Source of the DNA: CBFFRJ01 sp051486985
GTDB lineage: Bacteria; Pseudomonadota; Gammaproteobacteria; Enterobacterales; Enterobacteriaceae
DNA length: 64,000 bases
Assembly: GCF_051486985.1 (NCBI RefSeq)
Contig: NZ_JAHVDV010000003.1
Span: 62,001 to 126,000 of the forward strand
Reading direction: 5' to 3'
In this document: positions 16,842-25,795 of the stretch, piece by piece
Layout of the letters: each line of letters begins with the position of its first letter
Numbering within the stretch: position 1 is the first letter of the stretch
The notes under the pieces: generated by a model
Seen by the model: the letters and a program-made list of their open reading frames with translations, nothing else
Told to the model about the DNA's origin: nothing
Databases searched by the model: none
Translations under genes and position numbers: made by a program

Positions 16842-17519
16842 TCAGAGCATAAAGCGATAGCCAATGCCGGTTTCGGTTAACAAATGGCGTGGGCGCGCCG
16901 GATCCTCCTCAAGTTTTTGCCGAAGATGACCCATATAAATACGCAGATAATGGCTATGTTCCACAGCGTTTGGTCCCCAGACCTGGCTTAATAACTGGCG
17001 CTGGGTGAGAACTTTCCCATGATTATTCAGCAGCACGGCGAGCAGCCGGAATTCAATAGGCGTCAGGTGCAGCTCTTCACTGCCTCGCTGGATTCGCCGA
17101 CTGGCAAGATCGACCTGAATATTCGAAAAGGTTACCACCGGATCGCTTTGCGGCGTACCAGCATGGCGGCGCAACGCCACTCTGAGACGCGCCTGCAACT
17201 CCCCGATGCCAAACGGCTTGCTGAGATAATCATCTGCACCCGCATCCAGCGCCGCGATTTTATCGCTCTCTTCGCTCCTGGCGGAAAGGACAATAACCGG
17301 CATCTGGCTCCACTGACGCAGGTCACGAATAAAATCAATGCCCTCTCCATCCGGCAAGCCCAAATCCAGGATGACCAGATCAGGCTTGCGCGTCGCGGCC
17401 TCAATCAAACCGCGTTGTAACGTCTCCGCTTCAAATACCCGCAGCCCTTCAGCTTCCAGCGCGGTGCGCAGAAAACGGCGAATAGCCTGCTCATCTTCAA
17501 CAATAAGAACGTTAATCAC
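16842..17519 (-). CDS. kdpE: Potassium-responsive response regulator KdpE
   Basis: OmpR/PhoB-family regulator of 225 residues. The receiver domain has Asp52 (LVILDLGLPDG), the acidic pocket VEDE, the conserved Ser/Thr region VLSARSE and Lys in SKPFG. The C-terminal winged helix (LTPIEFRLLAVL, HYLRIYMGHLRQKLE) binds DNA. Its start overlaps the kdpD stop by 4 bp (ATGA), so translation is coupled. It activates kdpFABC through the T-rich site found near 24704-24733. Confidence 0.98.
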   Translation of the reverse strand: MINVLIVEDEQAIRRFLRTALEAEGLRVFEAETLQRGLIEAATRKPDLVILDLGLPDGEGIDFIRDLRQWSQMPVIVLSARSEESDKIAALDAGADDYLSKPFGIGELQARLRVALRRHAGTPQSDPVVTFSNIQVDLASRRIQRGSEELHLTPIEFRLLAVLLNNHGKVLTQRQLLSQVWGPNAVEHSHYLRIYMGHLRQKLEEDPARPRHLLTETGIGYRFML

Positions 17520-20203
17520 AGATCCTCAGAAAGGTCATCCAGTTGCGGGGGCGTCTCCAGCGGGAGTGTAACATGAAAACAGGCTCCTCCCTCAGGACGG
17601 TTTGCCGCGCTGATGGTTCCCCCGTGAACATCGACAATCGCCTGACAGATAGCCAGACCAAGCCCTACGCCGGGGATGGCCGATTCTTTATTACCACGGG
17701 CAAATTTAGCAAAAATGGCATCTTCCTGCCCCTCAGGAATACCCGGCCCGGTATCCCAGACCTCCAGCGTTAAGCGAGAGGAGGAAGCGATGGCGCGAAT
17801 GCCGATCTCCGCCCGAAAGCCTGCATATTTGACCGCATTTTCCAGTAGATTAATCAGCACGCGTTCAAATAAAGGCCCGTCCACGTGGACCAGCATTAAC
17901 GGGTCAGGGAGATCCAGCGCAATACGCCGTCCGCCAAGACCAGGTTCCAGCGTCCGCAAGGCGCTGCCCACCACCTCTTCGAGCGTCAGCCACTCTTTTT
18001 TTAAATTAAAACCACCGGACTGAATACGCGCCATATCCAGCAGATTGTTCACCAGCCGCGTGGTGTTGAGCACATGCTGGCGTATTTCGCTGGCCTGAGG
18101 CGCATGTTTTGACCCCTCGCTGGCGAGATCGAGCGTCAGAATTTCTGCCTGACCAAACAGCACCGTCAGCGGTGTGCGCAGATCGTGAGAGAGAGCAGCC
18201 AGAAGAGCGTTTCGAATGCTCTCCCGTTCACTGGCAAAGCGGGCCTGCTCTTCACTGGTTATCAGCGCCTGGCGCTCCAGCGCACTGGCAACCAGCAGAG
18301 TAAAGGTTTCCAGCAACCGCTGCTGCTCCGGCACCATCAACAAGCGCAGGTTAGCCGGTTCGACCACCACCAGTCCGTGAGTTTGCTGCGCACTCTTCAG
18401 CGGTAAAATTTGATAAGGCACGCCGGGTAGCGTATCGGTACCGGCACCGGCTGGCTGACCTTTATCGAAGCTCCAGCGGGCAATGGCGTCATCCCAGGAG
18501 GTGATATTTTGCGTACGGGTGATAGCAATGAGTTTGCCTGATCTGTCGGGCATGAGCACCTGACTGCGGGCATTGAAGGTAGAGCGAATAAACGTCTCGC
18601 TGGTGGCGGCAATAGCTTCAACGCTCCGTCCCGCAGCCAGCGCTTTTGACATCTCGTACAAATGGCGGGTGCGCTGCTCACGATAGCGGGCTACGCGAGC
18701 CTGATAGCGCACCCCGGCGGTCAGATTGCCAATCACCAGCCCAACGGTCAGCATGACGCCAAAGGTCAACAGATACTGCACATCAGAAACGGCCAGCGTT
18801 CCTCGCGGCGCAATAAAAAAGAGATCGAAGCTGACCACGTTAATGACGGTGGCAAAGGCTGACGGCCAGCGGCCATACAGTAACGCGATAACCACCACAC
18901 CCAGCAGATAGATCATCACCAGGTTAGCCGCATCAAATGCGACTAACCACTGCATCGCAATCAGCGTAATAGCCGCACATAAGGCCAGTGCGACAACACA
19001 GCCTTTCAACTGCACGCGCCAGCGCTCCATAAACGGACGGCTATCATTCGGGCGAAGGGGCAGGGGGGCAGGCGTATCGTCCGGCGCAATGATCACCAGG
19101 TCAAGGTCCGGAGCGCGTCGTGCCAGACGATCAGCAAACGACTCGCGGTTAAACCAGCCGCGTTTTGCGCGTCTGCCAATCAGAATTTTGCCGAGATTGT
19201 GCTCTCTTGCGTAGCGCAAAATGGCCTTGTCTTCAGCGGGGTCTGAGAGCGTGGCCGTTTCTGCGCCCAGCTCTTGCGCCAGATGCAGAGCGGCGAGAAT
19301 CGCCCGTCGCTGCGGTTCCGGAAGTTTGTGCAGCGCCGGGGTTTCGACGTATACCGCATGCCAGACGCTGCCAAGTTTGGCGGCCAGACGAGCCGCAGTA
19401 CGAATCAATTTTTCGTTACCGCTGCCGTGTCCTATGCAGAGCAGAATGGCATCACGCGTATGCCAGACTTTTTCATCCCCCAGGCGGTCACGCCAGGCCC
19501 GCATCTGGTCATCCACACGATCCGCAGTGCGACGCAGCGCCAGTTCACGCAGGGCGATGAGGTTTCCTTTACGGAAAAAGTGTTCAATGGCGCGTTCGGC
19601 CTGACCACCAATATAGACCTTTCCTTCGTGCAGGCGTTGTCGCAGATCGTCCGGGGGGAGATCCACCAGCACAATCTCGTCGGCCGCATCAAAAAAGGGA
19701 TCGGGGACCGTTTCACGCACCTGAATACCGGTTACGCCGCTGACCACATCATTCAGGCTTTCCAGATGCTGAACATTCACCGTGGTCAGCACATTAATTC
19801 CTGCGTCCAGTAGCTCTTCGACATCCTGCCAGCGCTTCGGATGGCGGGTGCCCGGCGCATTGCTGTGCGCCAGCTCATCCATCAGTATTAACGCCGGACG
19901 CCGCGCAAGGGCGGCGTCAAGATCGAACTCCTGAATCAGTCGCCCGCGGTGGGCGACCCGTTTTGCAGGTAGTACCGCCAGCCCATTGAGCAGGGCCGCG
20001 GTCTCTTTACGTCCATGCGTCTCCACCACGCCAATCACAACATCCAGCCCCTGCGCCCGTTGCCGCTGGGCTTCCTGCAACATGGCAAAGGTTTTACCTA
20101 CCCCGGCGCAGGCACCGAAAAAAATCTTCAGCGTTCCGCGATGGGCGGTTGCGGCGTGTTCCAGCAACCGGTCGGGGTCCGGGCGCAAAGGCTCGTCGGT
20201 CAT
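17516..20203 (-). CDS. kdpD: Sensor histidine kinase KdpD
   Basis: Membrane sensor of K+ limitation, 895 residues (E. coli 894). The N-terminal KdpD domain has the Walker A GACAGVGKT at residues 30-38, and a USP-like domain with an Arg/Lys-rich segment (GRRAKRGWFNRES) follows. Four closely spaced membrane segments come at about residues 400-500, then a GAF-like region. The kinase core has the H-box LSHDLRTPL and G-box GPGIPEG and GVGLGLAI. It starts 3 bp after the kdpC stop. Confidence 0.98.
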   Translation of the reverse strand: MTDEPLRPDPDRLLEHAATAHRGTLKIFFGACAGVGKTFAMLQEAQRQRAQGLDVVIGVVETHGRKETAALLNGLAVLPAKRVAHRGRLIQEFDLDAALARRPALILMDELAHSNAPGTRHPKRWQDVEELLDAGINVLTTVNVQHLESLNDVVSGVTGIQVRETVPDPFFDAADEIVLVDLPPDDLRQRLHEGKVYIGGQAERAIEHFFRKGNLIALRELALRRTADRVDDQMRAWRDRLGDEKVWHTRDAILLCIGHGSGNEKLIRTAARLAAKLGSVWHAVYVETPALHKLPEPQRRAILAALHLAQELGAETATLSDPAEDKAILRYAREHNLGKILIGRRAKRGWFNRESFADRLARRAPDLDLVIIAPDDTPAPLPLRPNDSRPFMERWRVQLKGCVVALALCAAITLIAMQWLVAFDAANLVMIYLLGVVVIALLYGRWPSAFATVINVVSFDLFFIAPRGTLAVSDVQYLLTFGVMLTVGLVIGNLTAGVRYQARVARYREQRTRHLYEMSKALAAGRSVEAIAATSETFIRSTFNARSQVLMPDRSGKLIAITRTQNITSWDDAIARWSFDKGQPAGAGTDTLPGVPYQILPLKSAQQTHGLVVVEPANLRLLMVPEQQRLLETFTLLVASALERQALITSEEQARFASERESIRNALLAALSHDLRTPLTVLFGQAEILTLDLASEGSKHAPQASEIRQHVLNTTRLVNNLLDMARIQSGGFNLKKEWLTLEEVVGSALRTLEPGLGGRRIALDLPDPLMLVHVDGPLFERVLINLLENAVKYAGFRAEIGIRAIASSSRLTLEVWDTGPGIPEGQEDAIFAKFARGNKESAIPGVGLGLAICQAIVDVHGGTISAANRPEGGACFHVTLPLETPPQLDDLSEDL

Positions 20204-20206
20204 GTC

Positions 20207-20782
20207 TTAGTTATCCTTACGTGCGTCCAGCGCCAGATTCAGTTCGACAATATTTACCACCGGCTGGCCCAGGAAATCTACCAGCGGTTTTTCAGTGTGT
20301 TCCGCCACAAGCTTAGTCACCTCCTCGCGGGAGAGTCCACGCGCCGCAGCCACGCGCGGGATTTGCCAGGCAGCAGCAGAAGGTGTCAGGTTGTTATCCA
20401 GCCCGCTTGCCGAGGCGGTGAGCAACTCAACGGGTATCAGCGCGTCGGCCTGAGGATTATGCGCACGCAGTTCGCTAACGCGAGCGCTGACCTGTTTATC
20501 CAGTTCCGGGTTGCTTGCCGCAAGATTGCTTCCGCCGGATGCCATTGGGTTATAGGGCGCATCAGCGGTGGCAGACGGACGCCCCTGAAAATAACCCGGT
20601 GCGGTAAAGTTTTGCCCTATCAGGCGAGAGCCACGTATTTCACCGGCATTCTCAATCAGCGAGCCGTTAGCCTGCGCCCTGAACCACCACTGACCCAGTG
20701 TCGTTGTCACCAGCGGATAAAGGCCACCGGTAATAAGCGTCAGTAAAATTAACAGCAGTAAAGCGGGACGAATCAAAGACAT
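20207..20782 (-). CDS. kdpC: K+-transporting ATPase subunit KdpC
   Basis: Single-span subunit of 191 residues that increases nucleotide affinity of KdpB in the KdpFABC complex. The N-terminal membrane helix is LLLLILLTLITGGLYPL, and the rest is periplasmic. The conserved IGQNFTAPGYFQGRPSA and LDKQVSARVSEL are recognisable. It lies 12 bp after kdpB. Confidence 0.97.
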   Translation of the reverse strand: MSLIRPALLLLILLTLITGGLYPLVTTTLGQWWFRAQANGSLIENAGEIRGSRLIGQNFTAPGYFQGRPSATADAPYNPMASGGSNLAASNPELDKQVSARVSELRAHNPQADALIPVELLTASASGLDNNLTPSAAAWQIPRVAAARGLSREEVTKLVAEHTEKPLVDFLGQPVVNIVELNLALDARKDN

Positions 20783-20794
20783 TGTATGTTCCTT

Positions 20795-22843
20795 TTACAC
20801 CAGGCCGAACAGCGTCAGCAGCAGGTCAATCAGTTTGATGCCGATAAAGGGCACCACCAGGCCGCCAAGACCATATATCCACAGATTGCGACGTAACATG
20901 GCGGGCGCGCTCAACGGCTTGTAACTCACTCCTTTCAGGGCGAGTGGGATCAGAAAGACAATGATCAGGGCGTTGAAAATCACCGCGCTCAAAATCGCCG
21001 ATGCGGGTGAATGCAGATGCATCACGTTCAGCGCGTTAAGCTGCGGATAGGTGGCGGCGAAGGCTGCCGGAATAATGGCAAAATACTTTGCCACGTCGTT
21101 GGCGATACTAAAGGTGGTCAGCGAACCACGGGTCATCAGCATCTGTTTACCAATGTGCACCACTTCGATGAGCTTGGTGGGGTTAGAGTCCAAATCCACC
21201 ATGTTGCCCGCCTCTTTTGCAGCCTGGGTACCGGAGTTCATCGCAACGGCGACATCCGCCTGCGCCAGGGCAGGCGCATCGTTGGTGCCATCACCGGTCA
21301 TCGCCACGAGGCGACCTTCTGCCTGATACTGGCGAATCAGTGCCAGTTTGGCTTCTGGCGTGGCCTCGGCAAGGAAATCGTCCACGCCAGCTTCGGCGGC
21401 AATCGCCGCAGCGGTCAGGCGATTGTCGCCGGTTATCATCACGGTTTTAATGCCCATTTTGCGCAACTGGGCGAAACGCTCTTTGATGCCGCCTTTCACC
21501 ACATCCTTGAGCGAAATAACACCGAGCACGTGCGCCCCTTCTGCGACCACCAGCGGGGTGGCCCCCTGACGGGCGACCTGCTCGACCAGCGCATCGACGT
21601 CTGCCGGAAACAGCCCGTTGTTGGCGGCAATATGACGGCGAATGGCATCCACCGAACCTTTGCGAATCATGCGCTCACCCAGGTTGATCCCACTCATGCG
21701 GGTCTGCGCTGTAAAGGGCACAAAGGTGGCCTGCAGACTTTGTACATCCCGTTCGCGCAGATTAAAACGCTGTTTAGCCAGCACCACGATGCTGCGGCCT
21801 TCCGGTGTTTCATCCGCCAGTGAGGAGAGTTGTGCGGCATCGGCCAGCGTTTTTTCCTCTGTTCCCTGGGCCGGAAGGAAGGCTGAGGCCTGGCGGTTGC
21901 CAAGGGTGATGGTGCCGGTTTTATCCAGCAGCAGTACATCGACATCCCCGGCGGCTTCCACGGCGCGCCCGCTGGTGGCAATCACGTTTGCCCCCAGCAT
22001 ACGGCTCATTCCCGCCACCCCAATGGCTGAAAGCAGGCCGCCGATGGTGGTTGGGATAAGACAGACCAGCAGGGCCACCAGCACGGTGACGCTTACTGCG
22101 GTGCCGCCGTATACCGAGAATGGCCACAGCGTGGCCGTGGCCAGCAGAAAGACAATGGTCAGCGCGACCAGCAGGATGGTCAGCGCAATTTCGTTGGGGG
22201 TTTTACGCCGCTGCGCCCCTTCCACCATCGCTATCATCCTGTCGAGAAAAGTTTCACCAGGGTTGACGCTACACTGAATAACCAGCCAGTCGGACAGAAT
22301 GCGCGTGCCCCCTGTTACAGAGGCGAAATCGCCGCCGGATTCACGGATAACCGGCGCAGACTCCCCTGTTATTGCACTCTCATCAACCGATGCTCCCCCT
22401 TCAATAACCTCGCCATCGCAGGGAATAATATCGCCCGCTTCGACCAGCACGATGTCGCCTTTTCGCAACGCTTCAGCCGGTACGTGGTCAACCTGCGCGT
22501 CATGCTGAGGGGCACGCAATTTACGGGCAAACGCCGTCTTTTTCACCCCTTTGAGACTGTTGGCCTGCGCTTTACTGCGTCCCTCTGCCAGCGCTTCTGC
22601 AACGTTGGCAAACAGCACCGTAAACCACAGCCAGAGGCTCACCGCACCGGTAAACCAGGCGCTGCCTTCAAGGTGTCCGGTCGCCATTGCCACCGCCAGC
22701 AGCGTGGTCAGCAGACTCCCCAGCCAGACGATGAACATGACCGGATTACGCCACTGTATATGCGGGCTTAATTTGGTGACGGAATCTATCAGCGCCTGAC
22801 GAACTAAAGCGGGTTCGAGCAGCGTCATCTGTTTACGACTCAT
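20795..22843 (-). CDS. kdpB: K+-transporting P-type ATPase KdpB
   Basis: Catalytic subunit of the high-affinity K+ pump, 682 residues. Phosphorylated Asp307 lies in LLLDKTGT. The A-domain dephosphorylation loop TGES is at 159-162; Ser162 is the residue whose phosphorylation inhibits the E. coli pump at high K+. The hinge has GDGTNDAPAL. It sits between kdpA (18 bp) and kdpC. No missing residue was noticed. Confidence 0.98.
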   Translation of the reverse strand: MSRKQMTLLEPALVRQALIDSVTKLSPHIQWRNPVMFIVWLGSLLTTLLAVAMATGHLEGSAWFTGAVSLWLWFTVLFANVAEALAEGRSKAQANSLKGVKKTAFARKLRAPQHDAQVDHVPAEALRKGDIVLVEAGDIIPCDGEVIEGGASVDESAITGESAPVIRESGGDFASVTGGTRILSDWLVIQCSVNPGETFLDRMIAMVEGAQRRKTPNEIALTILLVALTIVFLLATATLWPFSVYGGTAVSVTVLVALLVCLIPTTIGGLLSAIGVAGMSRMLGANVIATSGRAVEAAGDVDVLLLDKTGTITLGNRQASAFLPAQGTEEKTLADAAQLSSLADETPEGRSIVVLAKQRFNLRERDVQSLQATFVPFTAQTRMSGINLGERMIRKGSVDAIRRHIAANNGLFPADVDALVEQVARQGATPLVVAEGAHVLGVISLKDVVKGGIKERFAQLRKMGIKTVMITGDNRLTAAAIAAEAGVDDFLAEATPEAKLALIRQYQAEGRLVAMTGDGTNDAPALAQADVAVAMNSGTQAAKEAGNMVDLDSNPTKLIEVVHIGKQMLMTRGSLTTFSIANDVAKYFAIIPAAFAATYPQLNALNVMHLHSPASAILSAVIFNALIIVFLIPLALKGVSYKPLSAPAMLRRNLWIYGLGGLVVPFIGIKLIDLLLTLFGLV

Positions 22844-22861
22844 GAAAAATAATCCCCGAAA

Positions 22862-24541
22862 TCAGCGTAAAGAAAGGTATTCCGCCACCGGGCCTAAGGC
22901 CAGCGCGGGAATAAAGGTCAACGCACCTACCAGCAATACGGTGCCAATCAGCAGGCCGACAAACAGCGCACCGTGCGTAGGTAAGGTGCCGGTACTCGCG
23001 GGTTGGCTCTTTTTGATAACCAGCGACCCGGCAATTGCCATCACCGGCACGATGACGCCAAAGCGACCAAAGAACATGCAAAAGGCCAGCAGACAGTTCC
23101 AGAAAGGGGTATTGGCGCTCAGACCAGCAAAGGCGCTGCCGTTGTTGTTGGCGGCTGACGAGACGGCATAAAGCACTTCACTAAAGCCGTGGATACCCGG
23201 ATTGAACATGCCGCTGCGCCCGGCTTCGGTCATCATGGCAAGCGCCGTTCCCAGCAGCACCAGCGCAGGCGTAACCAGGATAGCGAGCGCGGTCATTTTC
23301 ATTTCACGCACGTCGATTTTTTTACCCAGATATTCCGGCGTGCGGCCAATCATCAGCCCGGCGATAAACACCGCCAGCAGCACGAAGAGCAGCATGCCGT
23401 AGAGGCCTGAGCCCACGCCGCCAAAGACCACTTCACCGATTTGCATTAACCACATCGGCACCATGCCACCGAGTGCAGTAAAGGAGTCATGCATGGCATT
23501 GACCGCCCCGCAGGACGCTGCGGTGGTGACCACAGCAAACAGGCTGCTGGCAAGAATGCCAAAGCGGGTCTCTTTTCCTTCCATGTTGGCGGCGCTGTCG
23601 GCCCCGGCGGTGAGGAAATGTGGGTTGCCCTGCCACTCGGCCCACATCACTACCGCAACGCAAATCACGAAAATAACCGACATTGCCCACAGGATGGCAT
23701 GCCCCTGACGGCGGTCACTGACGGCATCACCAAAGGCAAAGCACAGTGCCGTTGGGATCAAAAAGATGGCCAGCATTTGCAGGAAATTAGTCAGGGCAGT
23801 GGGGTTTTCGAAAGGATGCGAAGAGTTAGCATTAAAGAAGCCACCCCCGTCAGTGCCGAGCATTTTAATCGCTTCCTGCGAGGCCACCGGCCCCATCGGG
23901 AGCAGGTGCTCGACACCTTCGATCGTGGTAAACGGCTGGTAAGCGTGCAGGTTTTGCAGTGCCCCTTGCTGAATAAAGACAAGCGCGAGCACCAGCGACA
24001 GCGGCAGCAGGATCCACAAGGTGATACGCGTGATGTCGACCCAGGCGTTACCCAACGTATTCACGTTGTGACGGGCAAAGGCGCGTATAAGAGCGAAAAT
24101 AACCGCAATGCCGGTGGCGGCGGAGAGGAAGTTTTGCACCGTCAGGCCGACCATCTGGCTGAAGTAGCTCATTGTGCTTTCGCCCGCATAGGACTGCCAG
24201 TTGGTATTCGCTACAAAGCTTACCGCAGTGTTCAGCGCCAGATGCCAGGAGAGTCCGGGGAGCTGCTGTGGATTCAGTGGCAACACACCCTGTAGCATTA
24301 GCAGGGTAAAGAGCAGGGCCAGCCCGAACAGGTTGAGAGATAAAATAGCCATCAGATAGCGGCGCCAGTCCATTTCCCGGCTATCAATACCCAATATGCG
24401 CCAGAGACCAGCCTCGATTCTGCCACTACCCGCAAGCGGGGTTCCTGCAATCAGTGTTGCCAGTACCGAACCCAGCGGGCGGGCGAGAATAAAAAGGACC
24501 AGCAGGAAGCTGGCAATCAGTAAAAATGCCTGGGCCGTCAT
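22862..24541 (-). CDS. kdpA: K+-transporting ATPase potassium-binding subunit KdpA
   Basis: Channel-like K+-selecting membrane subunit, 559 residues from the ATG at 24541 (E. coli 557). The open frame runs upstream through kdpF, but this start overlaps the kdpF stop as TGATG, as usual. The four selectivity-filter loops are recognisable in ANTNWQSY, GTDGGGFFN, TAASCGAV and SAANNNGSAF. The second loop has Asp231 next to the filter glycine (position 232), where I recall Asn in E. coli. Confidence 0.97.
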   Translation of the reverse strand: MTAQAFLLIASFLLVLFILARPLGSVLATLIAGTPLAGSGRIEAGLWRILGIDSREMDWRRYLMAILSLNLFGLALLFTLLMLQGVLPLNPQQLPGLSWHLALNTAVSFVANTNWQSYAGESTMSYFSQMVGLTVQNFLSAATGIAVIFALIRAFARHNVNTLGNAWVDITRITLWILLPLSLVLALVFIQQGALQNLHAYQPFTTIEGVEHLLPMGPVASQEAIKMLGTDGGGFFNANSSHPFENPTALTNFLQMLAIFLIPTALCFAFGDAVSDRRQGHAILWAMSVIFVICVAVVMWAEWQGNPHFLTAGADSAANMEGKETRFGILASSLFAVVTTAASCGAVNAMHDSFTALGGMVPMWLMQIGEVVFGGVGSGLYGMLLFVLLAVFIAGLMIGRTPEYLGKKIDVREMKMTALAILVTPALVLLGTALAMMTEAGRSGMFNPGIHGFSEVLYAVSSAANNNGSAFAGLSANTPFWNCLLAFCMFFGRFGVIVPVMAIAGSLVIKKSQPASTGTLPTHGALFVGLLIGTVLLVGALTFIPALALGPVAEYLSLR

Positions 24542-24630
24542 CAGAAAGCCTCCGCATTTATCAAGGCATAAACCAGATAGCCCAACAACAGGAACACCAG
24601 CACGATACCGGTTACGACGCCTGCACTCAC
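24541..24630 (-). CDS. kdpF: KdpF small membrane subunit
   Basis: A 29-residue single-helix peptide, read as VSAGVVTGIVLVFLLLGYLV then YALINAEAF, that stabilises the KdpABC complex. It starts at GTG with a strong GGAGGT eight bases upstream. Its stop overlaps the kdpA start by one base. It is first in the operon, as in E. coli. Confidence 0.95.
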   Translation of the reverse strand: MSAGVVTGIVLVFLLLGYLVYALINAEAF

Positions 24631-24666
24631 AGTCCACCTCCAGGTGTGTTCATTGATTACCGGGAG

Positions 24667-24733
24667 AGTAGGCATTCGTGTGCAAAGATTTCGCAAAAAT
24701 CAGCAGGGCGGGTGTAAAAAAAGTATAAAAACG
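24667..24733 (-). promoter_or_regulatory. kdpFABC promoter with KdpE-binding T-rich site
   Basis: On the minus strand TTTTTATACTTTTTTTACAC (within 24704-24733) followed by CCGCCC matches the E. coli KdpE site. TTGCGA downstream (near 24691) resembles the known -35, and the -10 is poor, as expected for an activator-dependent promoter. The rest of the 337-bp gap to ybfA (24734-24967) is AT-rich; it must carry the ybfA promoter, which I could not pin down. Confidence 0.7.
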
Positions 24734-24967
24734 GCAAGACCCTAATTTAACTAATGATTAGTATTAATTTAACTTTTATGTAACTCAGTTACGGGATGAA
24801 TGTAAATAAAGCTTAAATTGACAAAAAATAGTGGTCGGATGAGTAGTAAAATTACAAACAAAACGGTACTATTTTAATCAGATTCCAGTTGAGCCCTGAG
24901 ATGAGAATGTCGTCAGGGTATCTATTTTCCGGTGAAGATTACCGGCCAAACAAAAGGGGAGAGTATT

Positions 24968-25174
24968 ATGGCTATCTATAAAGCGTTTCCAGCTCATGTT
25001 GTGTTAATGCGTCGTACTTTCGCCGTTCTGGCGGGTCTTCTGGCATTACCGGTGATGATGTTCTGGAAAGATCGCGCCCGTTTTTACAGCTACCTGCATC
25101 GTGTCTGGGCGAAAACCAGCGACAAACCGGTGTGGATGGATCAGGCCGAAAAAGCGACCTGCGACTTTTATTGA
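24968..25174 (+). CDS. ybfA: Small membrane protein YbfA
   Basis: A 68-residue protein starting at 24968 after AAAGGGGAGAG; an upstream in-frame ATG at 24932 is not needed. One membrane segment (RTFAVLAGLLALPVMMFW) is followed by the conserved tail KDRARFYSYLHRVWAKTSD, which matches E. coli YbfA, also 68 residues. It diverges from kdpF, and a terminator follows. Function unknown; reports linking the E. coli protein to radiation resistance are only from memory. Confidence 0.9.
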   Translation: MAIYKAFPAHVVLMRRTFAVLAGLLALPVMMFWKDRARFYSYLHRVWAKTSDKPVWMDQAEKATCDFY

Positions 25175-25196
25175 TCACTTGATTACACACAGCAAT

Positions 25197-25232
25197 AAAA
25201 AAACCGCTACGTTTCTGCGTAGCGGTTTTTTT
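25197..25232 (+). terminator. Rho-independent terminator of ybfA
   Basis: Stem AAACCGCTACG / CGTAGCGGTTT, six-base loop, seven-T run. Flanking A run makes it potentially bidirectional. Confidence 0.92.
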
Positions 25233-25537
25233 GTCCCTCAGGATTCGCGGTCCGTTGGGGGAAAGTCTCAAGCCCCATCCAGGGAAATCGATTCTTATAC
25301 TCCTCGCAATCATCGTCAACCCATTGCCCTTAAACGTATTCCTAAACAACCTTCTGGCGCTGGCTCACTGATTTTTTTTCAATGATTATGCTTCGCCCCT
25401 TTCCGCTATCTCGCAAATGGGTATCGGCTGTAAGGAAGGTGTCCTTTCCATCGTAAAACGAACTCCATCCAGGGCTTGTGTCTACCGCAATGTCGCGGTG
25501 GCAATACGGTGGAGCGGTGTATACAGGGAATGTAAAA

Positions 25538-25645
25538 ATGAATCGCTATCTTTGCATAGTATTCATTATCACCAGCGTGATGCTGGCAAAAAGCGATCGA
25601 CCAGTGCGGTTGCTTGATACTGCCAGTGTTGCGTTAAGCAAGTAA
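25538..25645 (+). CDS. Candidate 35-residue small membrane or secreted peptide
   Basis: Reads MNRYLCIVFIITSVMLAKSD followed by RPVRLLDTASVALSK. The N-terminus is a short hydrophobic helix (YLCIVFIITSVMLA) and the tail is polar. AGGGAA lies about eight bases before the ATG, and a strong terminator starts 5 bases after the stop, which suggests a dedicated transcript. The leader (25400-25537) contains hairpins, for example AAGGA-AGGTG-TCCTT and ACCGC-AATGTC-GCGGT. I do not recognise the protein. It could be a type I toxin-like peptide, a small membrane protein, or chance coding within an sRNA. The bases from 25233 to about 25400 show no recognisable feature. Confidence 0.4.
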   Translation: MNRYLCIVFIITSVMLAKSDRPVRLLDTASVALSK

Positions 25646-25650
25646 CGTTC

Positions 25651-25676
25651 AAAGGCCGCTACGTGCGGCCTTTTTT
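25651..25676 (+). terminator. Rho-independent terminator downstream of the small ORF
   Basis: Stem AAAGGCCGC / GCGGCCTTT with TACGT loop and T run. It has no annotated upstream gene other than the 35-codon ORF. Confidence 0.88.
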
Positions 25677-25795
25677 CCTTCCCCTGCTACCGTTAAACTT
25701 TTGAATGTCGCAACATACAACCTCTGCTTGCACTCATAACTTTCCTTTAACACACTACGCTACGTTTCGGACGGACATTTTTTATCAGGAGAGTT

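Noticed and set aside
24972..25349. 125-codon minus frame over ybfA
   Set aside because: Antisense to the conserved ybfA and runs through its terminator.
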